Shown piece after piece: positions 5,588-11,442 of a stretch of DNA of 15,515 nt; within the stretch, counting starts at the first letter, position 1; each line of letters opens with the position of its first letter. The position numbers were made by a program, and so were the translations under genes. The stretch covers positions 1 through 15,515 of the forward strand of contig CBDUUP010000061.1 in the NCBI GenBank assembly GCA_965370435.1. The letters run 5' to 3'. The notes under the pieces are model-generated. The model had not been told where the DNA came from. It did not search any database and saw only the letters and a list, made by a program, of their open reading frames with translations. The DNA comes from CBDUUP01 sp965370435. Lineage in GTDB: Bacteria > Chloroflexota > Anaerolineae > Anaerolineales > UBA11579.

Positions 5588-7378
5588 TCACGGCCCCCAG
5601 GCGGGCGTTTGATCGTCGCCAGGCCCGGTGGTCAGGGCGGTTTGTTCACCGCCGTCGGCGCGCATGACGTAGATATTGTTGACGCCGTCCCGGTCAGAGA
5701 CAAAGGCGATCCAATGTCCATCCGGCGACCAGACCGGCTGGGAGTTGCTGCCCTGGTTGGTGAGCGCCGTGGAGAGGCCGTCCCCGTCGGGGTTGATGAG
5801 ATGAATGGCCTGCAGGCCGTCTTGTTCCAGGGTGAAGGCGATGCGAGCGCCGTCCGGCGACCAGGCTGGTTGGGTTTCGCTGGCGGCGCTGGTGGTGATC
5901 TGGACCAGGTTGGCCCCGTCGGCGTTGATGACGAAAAGATCGAAATCGCCGTTTAGGTTGGAGGTGAAGACGATGCGGGCGCCGTCTGGCGACCAGGACG
6001 GGGTGCGGTTGACGGCTCCGTTGGCGGTGAGTTGAGTGACCGCGGCTCCGTCGGCATTCATCACAAAGAGTTCATAATTGCCAGTGCGTTGGGAGACGAA
6101 GGCGATGCGGGCCCCATCCGGCGACCAGGCCGGATCAATATCGTTGGCGGGGTCGTCGGTCAGGCGGGTTGAGGAGGATTGGAGATCGAGGGAAAAAATA
6201 TCCATGTTGCCGTATTGGTCGGCGGCGTAGGCTACCTTTCCGCCGTCCGGCGAGAGGGTGGGAGAAAGGATGTTGTGGGTATCGCCGCTGATGATCTCGA
6301 GCTGGCCGCCTTGGTATGGAGTGGCGTAAATCTCATTATGCCCCGAGCGGTCAGAGAGGAAGTAAATTCGCTCCCCGTTCGACGCCCAGACCGGAGCGGT
6401 ATCCATTGAGGAGCTATTGGTGAGGTTGCTTTGGCTGGTGCCGTCGATTCTGGCGACTATAACATCGTGGGTATTGTATCGATTGATCATAACCATAGCG
6501 AGCCACTGCCCATCCGGGGACCAAGCTGGATAGCCAGTATAATTTGTTGTAGATATTCGGGTGCCGGTGGATCCATCAGCATTCATAATATAAACGCTGC
6601 TACCTTTGTCTACCTCCTCAACCGTGTAGGCAATCTGACTGCCATCTGGAGACCAGGCCGGTTGGTATAAATTCCGATCGGTATGGGTCAATTGGACCAG
6701 GCCTGTGCCATCAGGGTTGATTACAAAAATTTCGAAGTCGCCGTCACGGTCTGAGGCGAAAGCCAGGCGAGAGCCATCCGGCGACCATGAGGGCATGCTG
6801 TCTTTGTACGGGTCGTCGGTAATTTGCGTGCGTCCGGTGCCGTCGGCGTTGATGGTGAAGATATCGCTGCCATTGGGTCCCAGAGAGGTGAAAGCCAATC
6901 GGGTTCCGTCCGGCGACCAGGTTGGAAAGGTGTCGAGGATGGCGTTGTCGGTGAGCTGGCGAATCAAGATCTGATCCAAGCCGGTGAGATATATTTCCGC
7001 ATCACCATCCTGATAGGATACATAGGCTAACCAGAGGCCATCCGGCGATAAGGACATACTGCGATTGGCTATGCCGGAGGTGATGCTTCGGGGAATGAAG
7101 AAGTTTTCAAGCATCAGCAGGTCGCGGGGAGCGCCATTCGGACCGTCCGCATTGCCGGAGGTGTAAAACAAGGTTCCATTGAGTTGAATTTGAGGCGTGG
7201 CGGTGGGTAGCTGCAGGCCGGGGTCGGTGGGCATGGATGGCCCTACAGTAAGGGCTACGCGGGTTTTGACGGCCGCGATCTCGGTGCTGCTCTGGTCGCT
7301 GGTATCGGTTGTTTGGTCGTCTACTCCACAGGCGGAAAGAGAGAGAATTAGCAGAATTAAGATAAGCGTTCGTTTCAT
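5588..7378 (-). CDS. PD40 (TolB-like) beta-propeller lipoprotein with about 12 blades
   Basis: The 596-residue product starts with a lipoprotein signal peptide ending LSAC (Cys17), then a Ser/Thr/Pro-rich linker to about residue 65. From there it is almost entirely PD40/WD40-like repeats: eleven blades opening with SPDG or a close variant (ASNG in one), from residue 111 onward, plus an earlier degenerate blade at 67-110. The chain ends on PAWGP, the opening strand of a further blade, as in velcro closure of a propeller. Twelve blades fit two six-bladed domains. Blades carry repeated DGTxI/LAFxSxRDG and xIFVINADG segments. TolB-type propellers bind partner proteins at the outer surface; no enzyme domain is attached. 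AAGGAA lies before the ATG. It is 33 bases after the membrane protein gene, in the same operon. Confidence 0.88.
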   Translation of the reverse strand: MKRTLILILLILSLSACGVDDQTTDTSDQSSTEIAAVKTRVALTVGPSMPTDPGLQLPTATPQIQLNGTLFYTSGNADGPNGAPRDLLMLENFFIPRSITSGIANRSMSLSPDGLWLAYVSYQDGDAEIYLTGLDQILIRQLTDNAILDTFPTWSPDGTRLAFTSLGPNGSDIFTINADGTGRTQITDDPYKDSMPSWSPDGSRLAFASDRDGDFEIFVINPDGTGLVQLTHTDRNLYQPAWSPDGSQIAYTVEEVDKGSSVYIMNADGSTGTRISTTNYTGYPAWSPDGQWLAMVMINRYNTHDVIVARIDGTSQSNLTNSSSMDTAPVWASNGERIYFLSDRSGHNEIYATPYQGGQLEIISGDTHNILSPTLSPDGGKVAYAADQYGNMDIFSLDLQSSSTRLTDDPANDIDPAWSPDGARIAFVSQRTGNYELFVMNADGAAVTQLTANGAVNRTPSWSPDGARIVFTSNLNGDFDLFVINADGANLVQITTSAASETQPAWSPDGARIAFTLEQDGLQAIHLINPDGDGLSTALTNQGSNSQPVWSPDGHWIAFVSDRDGVNNIYVMRADGGEQTALTTGPGDDQTPAWGP

Positions 7379-7411
7379 AAGATTTCCTTGCTCCTGAAGT
7401 TCTTGAATTGG

Positions 7412-8224
7412 TTAGCGGCAAGTGATAATAATATCATGCCAATCTTGTTCCCATAAGTAGAGGGTGGTGGGTTCAGTGGTGAGGGGTTCACCGTTGATGG
7501 AGACTTCGATATTGGATTGGGGAATGTAGAGAGGAGTAGAAACCCCCATTATGGAGAGGGTGAGGGTGGAACCATTGGGTGCGCTCTCCAGAGATACGGT
7601 GACCGGAACCGCGGGAACCTCTACAATGCCTGCATCGTTCTTATTGATCCGTTCAGGCAGGACAACCCCAAGGGCTTTCACCAGGGGTTGAAGTTCTTCC
7701 GGCACGGCGGAGGCCAAGGGGATGGAGGGGATGCAATTATTGTTGTAGATGGAGACCTGAACCGGGCGTAAGAGATAGAGCGTGTAAACGATCAAGGCCG
7801 CTACAGCCAGGAGTAGGCCGAGCATAGAAAATCCGACCAGCTTGCTTCTGGGCAGGATAGTGATCAGACGGGTGCGACGATCTACCGGCAGCAGTTGGAG
7901 AGTCTCTTCTAATTCAAACTGCAATACCCGGCAGGCCTGGAGGATACCGGCGCGGGTGGGTTCGCTAAGTTTTGTGGCGGTCAGCAGAGCTTGATATCTC
8001 ACCTCTGGGATCACGTCGCGGCGATCATGCAAGAAGCCCAGCAGCGGGGTGACAAAACTTGTCCATATCTCGACAGTTTCGATGAACTTGTGGTCTTTGC
8101 GCAAACGCTTGAGGAATCCCGCCAGCCCGGCGCGGGTCTGGCGAAGGCGGGCAGCTTGTTCGATCTGTGTGCGTTCATCAGGCGGTGTTCGACCGGGGAG
8201 ATACGGGTCAGGATTTATTGACAT
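7412..8224 (-). CDS. Single-pass membrane protein of unknown family
   Basis: The 270-residue product has a charged, helical N-terminal part (1-128) without a signal peptide, one clear membrane segment at about 129-152 (LVGFSMLGLLLAVAALIVYTLYLL), and a beta-rich C-terminal part (153-270) with only two cysteines, C164 and C269, which could bridge. The predicted topology is cytoplasmic N-terminus and external C-terminus, judging from the basic PRSK before the membrane segment. No family was recognised. The ATG at 8224 has GAGGAA upstream and overlaps the end of the beta-helix gene by 10 bases. Its position between two surface lipoproteins suggests a transmembrane partner linking them to the cytoplasm; this is inference. 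Confidence 0.75.
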   Translation of the reverse strand: MSINPDPYLPGRTPPDERTQIEQAARLRQTRAGLAGFLKRLRKDHKFIETVEIWTSFVTPLLGFLHDRRDVIPEVRYQALLTATKLSEPTRAGILQACRVLQFELEETLQLLPVDRRTRLITILPRSKLVGFSMLGLLLAVAALIVYTLYLLRPVQVSIYNNNCIPSIPLASAVPEELQPLVKALGVVLPERINKNDAGIVEVPAVPVTVSLESAPNGSTLTLSIMGVSTPLYIPQSNIEVSINGEPLTTEPTTLYLWEQDWHDIIITCR

Positions 8225-9819
8225 TGGTGTTCCTCGGCTCGTATTATACAGTAGGAGGCGCGCAGGGAGATTAGGGGAGGGTGAGATTGAAATAAATCGT
8301 TAACCAGGATGAATGTCGAATGCACCCATGCACCCACCTCTTGCCATTCATACGCGCCCAAATCGGGATAGGCGTCACGGAGGAGGCCGTCAAGGTCTTC
8401 GAGAGGGAGTTCACCGGCCCGGCCCGCGTTTATGGCGGGGCTGCCACTTGATAGGTGGAAATCTTTGGCGGAGGCATCCTGGAATAACGGGTCGTCGTAG
8501 AAGCTGTGCTCCCCCTGGCCGGATTGGGCGAACCAAGCGCCATTGTTGATCTGTTCGTTGCTAAAGCAGGCCTCCTCGCCCAAAAAATGGGCGCAGATCA
8601 CATCCTCCTCACGGAATGGATTGTAGTACAGATTGTGGTCGGCGATCAGGTTCACCCCCTCGGCGAAGTAGACTAAAGTGCCGCCCATCTCCGGGTTGTC
8701 GTTGTAGAAGATGTTATTGAATAAATTGAGGTCGGTGGGCAAAGAAGAGGTCTCAAATCCACCCAGACTGGCCAGGTAAGTGTAGGAGGTAGCGTTGGCG
8801 ATGGTGTTGTTGAGGATAGTGTAGCTGCTGCCTCCTTCCAGGACCAGGGCGGTATCTCCGCTGTCCCAGATGAGGTTGTTGACCGCCTCTCCACCGGCCC
8901 AGAGCTTGAGGCCGTTGAGGAGGTTGCCCGCCACCCGGTTGCGGCGCACGAGGATGCCGGAAACGCTCCCCGGCGCGTCGCGGGAGTTGAGATCAATTCC
9001 ATCGCCGCCGTTATCGTGGATGTAACAGTCCTCGACCAGGATGTTTTGTCCCTGCTCCACGGCCAGTCCATCCCCGCCGAAACCGGCCTCCATACCGGAA
9101 CCGAATATCTCCAACCCCCGGAATGTCATCCGGTCGCAAGGGCCGGGGGTGCAGTCTACGGCAGTGTAAATGCTGCCAGAGATCACGCTGTTTTCGAAGA
9201 GGATGTCGCTCACCGGGCCGTGGCGAGGCGTTTCTCCCGAATACCCCAGGGTGAAGTGGACGCCAGCTTCCCCTCCACTTATCGACAGGTAGCCCAGGGA
9301 AATATGCTGGTTGTCTCCCAGAACGGTGATCCCCCAATTCCTAAAATCGCGCAGCACAAAGCCGCTGATACGCAGGTGGGAGACGCCCGGCTCCAGGGTC
9401 AATATTCCGCCCGCCTGATTCCCGCCGTCCAGGATGGGGGTCTCGCCGGGGGCGGCGGTGAATGTGATTGGGAGGTCTGGGCTGCCGGAGCGGGCCAGGG
9501 AGATGCCTTCATCAATAGAATAGATTCCCTCCCGGAAGCAGACTGTATCGCCGGGCTGGGCGGCGTCAGCGGAGCGCTGGAAGGTGGCCCAGGGTTGGGC
9601 TTCGCTGCCGGAATTGCCATCCTCCCCGCCGGGTGCGACGAAGTGGGTGCAGGCGGCGGACTCTGGCGGCGCGGGCGGAGGCGTCCAGGCGGAGGTTGGC
9701 GCGGGTTGGAAGGTGTTTTCTGGCGGCGGGGATGAGGTCGGGGGAGCGCAGGAGGTGAGCAGAAAGATCAGTGCGAGGAGGCCGGCGGCCATTCGATGGT
9801 GGTTTTTATTTGTGTACAT
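8215..9819 (-). CDS. Parallel beta-helix lipoprotein (pectate-lyase-like fold), C-terminus probably altered
   Basis: The 534-residue product has a lipoprotein signal (LTSC, Cys24), a Pro-rich linker (25-55), and the opening typical of right-handed beta-helix surface proteins: HFVAPGGEDGNSGSEAQPW (59-77) and QPGDTVCFREGIYSI (88-102). Residues about 120-400 are stacked coil repeats rich in Asn ladders (ILNNTI, LFNNIF, IADHNLYY). The end pattern GSPAINAG...DLDGLLRD...PDLGAYEW (459-492) is the usual terminus of this family. The further 42 residues (493-534) look non-native: they run through the promoter of the next gene. Related proteins are polysaccharide lyases or adhesins, but no catalytic residues are identifiable here. 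GGGAGG before the ATG supports the start. First gene of the operon. Confidence 0.82.
   Translation of the reverse strand: MYTNKNHHRMAAGLLALIFLLTSCAPPTSSPPPENTFQPAPTSAWTPPPAPPESAACTHFVAPGGEDGNSGSEAQPWATFQRSADAAQPGDTVCFREGIYSIDEGISLARSGSPDLPITFTAAPGETPILDGGNQAGGILTLEPGVSHLRISGFVLRDFRNWGITVLGDNQHISLGYLSISGGEAGVHFTLGYSGETPRHGPVSDILFENSVISGSIYTAVDCTPGPCDRMTFRGLEIFGSGMEAGFGGDGLAVEQGQNILVEDCYIHDNGGDGIDLNSRDAPGSVSGILVRRNRVAGNLLNGLKLWAGGEAVNNLIWDSGDTALVLEGGSSYTILNNTIANATSYTYLASLGGFETSSLPTDLNLFNNIFYNDNPEMGGTLVYFAEGVNLIADHNLYYNPFREEDVICAHFLGEEACFSNEQINNGAWFAQSGQGEHSFYDDPLFQDASAKDFHLSSGSPAINAGRAGELPLEDLDGLLRDAYPDLGAYEWQEVGAWVHSTFILVNDLFQSHPPLISLRASYCIIRAEEHQCQ
8243..8248 (-). promoter_or_regulatory. Possible internal -10 element for the membrane-protein gene
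   Basis: On the minus strand a perfect TATAAT lies 18 bases before the ATG at 8224, inside the extended end of the beta-helix gene. No good -35 is found at the normal distance, so an independent promoter is only possible. Confidence 0.3.
8321..8336. repeat. 8-bp tandem duplication at the end of the beta-helix gene
   Basis: TGCACCCA occurs twice in direct tandem (8321-8328 and 8329-8336). Reading the minus strand with one copy removed gives a TAA stop at 8302-8300, ten codons after the family-typical GAYEW. The present reading frame instead continues for 42 residues after that motif. An 8-bp insertion shifts the frame, so this is the likely cause of the long tail. Confidence 0.7.
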
Positions 9820-9855
9820 TAGTTCCTCCCGGATGGTGGTTGATGAGATAGTCTA

Positions 9856-9885
9856 AGTATATAGCAAATTTGCTGTCCTGCGCAA
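9856..9885 (-). promoter_or_regulatory. Promoter of the beta-helix operon with a palindrome in the spacer
   Basis: On the minus strand TTGCGC (9885-9880) and TATACT (9861-9856) are 18 bases apart; TATATA gives a 16-base alternative. A perfect 12-bp palindrome AGCAAATTTGCT (9863-9874) occupies the spacer, a typical operator position. It shares the GCAAA/TTTGC half-site with the palindrome array at 2314-2363. Confidence 0.5.
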
Positions 9886-9945
9886 CTAAAGGAGTTTTGT
9901 TATTGCTACCTATTGTTTTGCTTATGGAAAGATATGTTTGCATAG

Positions 9946-10020
9946 AAAATAAAAAGCAGAGGCCGCACCCGTCACCGGATACGGCCTCGCGCCCTAGGCC
10001 CGAAGGCATAGGGGGGATAT
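9946..10020 (-). ncRNA. Candidate structured small RNA or attenuator leader, about 70 nt
   Basis: Reading the minus strand from a strong promoter, the transcript would start near 10020 and contain two compact hairpins. The first (10013-9992) is CCCUAUGCC-UUCG-GGCCUAGGG, a 9-pair stem with one U-C mismatch and a C(UUCG)G tetraloop. The second (9988-9959) is an unbroken 13-bp stem, including two G-U pairs, capped by a GUGA (GNRA) tetraloop and followed by UGCUUUUUAUUUU, a textbook terminator. There is no convincing reading frame. It may be an independent sRNA, or a leader with an attenuator ahead of the beta-helix operon, whose start codon is about 127 bases further on. Not matched to any known RNA family by eye. 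Confidence 0.65.
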
Positions 10021-10026
10021 GTATAT

Positions 10027-10055
10027 TTTATAGCAGAATTCAGGTTGAATGTCAA
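10027..10055 (-). promoter_or_regulatory. Near-consensus promoter of the small RNA
   Basis: On the minus strand TTGACA (10055-10050), a 17-base spacer and TATAAA (10032-10027) match the sigma-70 consensus in 11 of 12 positions. The predicted start is about seven bases downstream, just ahead of the UUCG hairpin. Confidence 0.75.
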
Positions 10056-10064
10056 TTGATTGAC
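10051..10064. promoter_or_regulatory. 14-bp inverted repeat over the small-RNA -35 element
   Basis: GTCAAT-TG-ATTGAC is a perfect dyad with 6-base arms. It overlaps the -35 of the minus-strand promoter and lies between it and the plus-strand promoter region. A regulator binding site is possible. Confidence 0.4.
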
Positions 10065-10110
10065 GTTATTTTCAAGGATATTCTCTCTTCGGTTCGGGAA
10101 AGATGTCCTA

Positions 10111-10139
10111 TTGTGTGAGGCCGCGTGAGCGTGTACACT
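10111..10139 (+). promoter_or_regulatory. Possible promoter of the conserved lipoprotein gene
   Basis: TTGTGT (10111-10116) and TACACT (10134-10139) are 17 bases apart and 57 bases before the ATG at 10197. The match to consensus is partial (7 of 12). A lone TATAAA at 10173-10178 lacks a -35. The rest of 9820-10196 beyond the small RNA and promoters holds nothing recognised. Confidence 0.4.
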
Positions 10140-10196
10140 AGAAGTAGTAGCCCATGTGAATAAGGAATTCTGTATAAATCTTGGAGAATAGCCATA

Positions 10197-11288
10197 ATGA
10201 ATAAAATCTCGAATAAGCCAACTTTCTTGCGTGTATTACCTTTCATACTAATAGTACTGACGCTAGGCTGCACAGGGAGCGTCAATACCCGGGAAGTCAC
10301 CCAAGTCATCCCCGTCACCCAGATCGTCTACGTCACCCAGGTGGTGGATGGGACCACAATCCCGGCCGCTACCTCCGGTCCTGGGGAGGCCCCCGGCGAG
10401 GGGCCATCCATCGCGGGATGTCCGGTCTTCCCTGCCGACAATATCTGGAATGTGCCTGTGGATGGCCTCCCTGTAGACGTCAACTCGGACGCTTACGTCG
10501 CCAGCATTGGCGAGGATGAGAATGTTCACCCTGATTTCGGCTCCGGGACCTGGGAGGGCGAACCTATTGGTATCCCTTACGTGGTGGTGTCGGGCGACCA
10601 GCCTCTGGTCCCCATCTCGTTTGACTACGAAGACGAGAGCGACCCCGGCCCCTATCCCATCCCGCCGGACGCTCCCATCGAGGGCGGACCCGACAGCGAC
10701 GGCGACCGGCATATTATTGTTTTGGAGCGGGATAACTGCATCCTGTACGAAGTCTACTTTGCCTGGCCGGACGGCGAGGGGGGATGGTGGGCGGGTTCAG
10801 GGGCGGTCTATGACCTGAACTCTCACGCCTTGCGCCCCGATGAGTGGACCTCGGCGGACGCGGCGGGTTTGCCCATCCTGCCGGGGCTGATCCGTTACGA
10901 GGAGATCTTGGCGGGGGAGATCAACCACGCCATCCGGGTGACTGCGCCAGACACCCGCCAGAGTTACATCTGGCCGGCGCGTCACTTCGCCTCGGACCTG
11001 ACCGGCATGCAGTACCCGCCGATGGGACAGCGATTCCGGCTGCGGGCTGATTTCGATATCTCCGGGTTTTCGCCGGAGGTGCAAATTATCCTGGCGGCGC
11101 TCAAGAAGTACGGCATGATCCTGGCCGATAACGGCGCGCCCTGGTTCATCTCCGGCGCGCCCGACGAACGCTGGGATAACGAGACGTTGGTGGACGAATT
11201 GCATGAGGTTCCGGGGTGGGCGTTTGAGGCGGTGGATGTGTCTTCGTTGATGGTGTCTCCCGATTCGGGGCAGGCTGGAATGCCTTGA
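10197..11288 (+). CDS. Conserved secreted lipoprotein of unknown function
   Basis: The 363-residue product has a lipoprotein-like signal ending TLGC (Cys25), a linker REVTQVIPVTQIVYVTQVV (32-50) characteristic of Chloroflexota surface lipoproteins, then a single domain of about 270 residues. Notable blocks are FPADNIWN (78-85), SDPGPYPIP (148-156), IEGGPDSDGDRH (161-172), WTSADAAGLPILPGLIRY (217-234), NHAIRVTAP (243-251), PARHFA (260-265), YPPMGQRFRLRADFDI (273-288) and LKKYGMILADNG (302-313). I recall this block order from uncharacterised secreted proteins of actinobacteria and other phyla, but no function is known to me. Clustered His, Asp and Glu (E162, D168, D170, R171, H172; H244; H263) could form an active or metal site; this is inference. 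GGAG precedes the ATG. Confidence 0.8.
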   Translation: MNKISNKPTFLRVLPFILIVLTLGCTGSVNTREVTQVIPVTQIVYVTQVVDGTTIPAATSGPGEAPGEGPSIAGCPVFPADNIWNVPVDGLPVDVNSDAYVASIGEDENVHPDFGSGTWEGEPIGIPYVVVSGDQPLVPISFDYEDESDPGPYPIPPDAPIEGGPDSDGDRHIIVLERDNCILYEVYFAWPDGEGGWWAGSGAVYDLNSHALRPDEWTSADAAGLPILPGLIRYEEILAGEINHAIRVTAPDTRQSYIWPARHFASDLTGMQYPPMGQRFRLRADFDISGFSPEVQIILAALKKYGMILADNGAPWFISGAPDERWDNETLVDELHEVPGWAFEAVDVSSLMVSPDSGQAGMP

Positions 11289-11295
11289 GGTTTAA

Positions 11296-11327
11296 ACACT
11301 AAGACACAAAGGCACAAAGACACTAAG
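11296..11327. repeat. Four-unit octamer array (ACACTAAG/ACACAAAG)
   Basis: Four 8-bp units follow each other: ACACTAAG, ACACAAAG, GCACAAAG, ACACTAAG, then a run of seven T. It starts eight bases after the lipoprotein stop. Similar purine/AC-rich octamer strings are, from memory, scattered between genes in many environmental bacterial genomes; their role is unknown. There is no stem, so the T-run does not make a terminator. Confidence 0.7.
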
Positions 11328-11356
11328 TTTTTTTATTGGATTGACAAGGTAATTGG

Positions 11357-11385
11357 TTGTAATGGCGGGATAAATCCTATATACT
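11357..11385 (+). promoter_or_regulatory. Promoter of the SGNH/CBM gene
   Basis: TTGTAA (11357-11362) and TATACT (11380-11385) are separated by 17 bases, 58 bases before the ATG at 11443. A perfect TTGACA at 11341-11346 has no -10 at a suitable distance. Confidence 0.55.
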
Positions 11386-11442
11386 GGTAGTAGCATTTCA
11401 CCTGTTCACTAGCGTTGTTTCTAATCTCACAAGGAGGCAAAA

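Noticed and set aside
4697..5956. Long plus-strand open frame opposite the cysteine synthase and PD40 genes
   Set aside because: It spans two well-supported minus-strand genes and a terminator, and its translation is an antisense image without family motifs.
9820..10196. tRNA or known riboswitch in the largest intergenic gap
   Set aside because: No cloverleaf, anticodon arm or recognisable riboswitch core; the two hairpins fit only a small RNA or attenuator.
11328..11334. T-run after the octamer repeats as a terminator
   Set aside because: No stem precedes it.
11341..11346. Perfect TTGACA as the -35 of the SGNH gene
   Set aside because: No -10 at 16-18 bases; the TTGTAA/TATACT pair just downstream has correct spacing.
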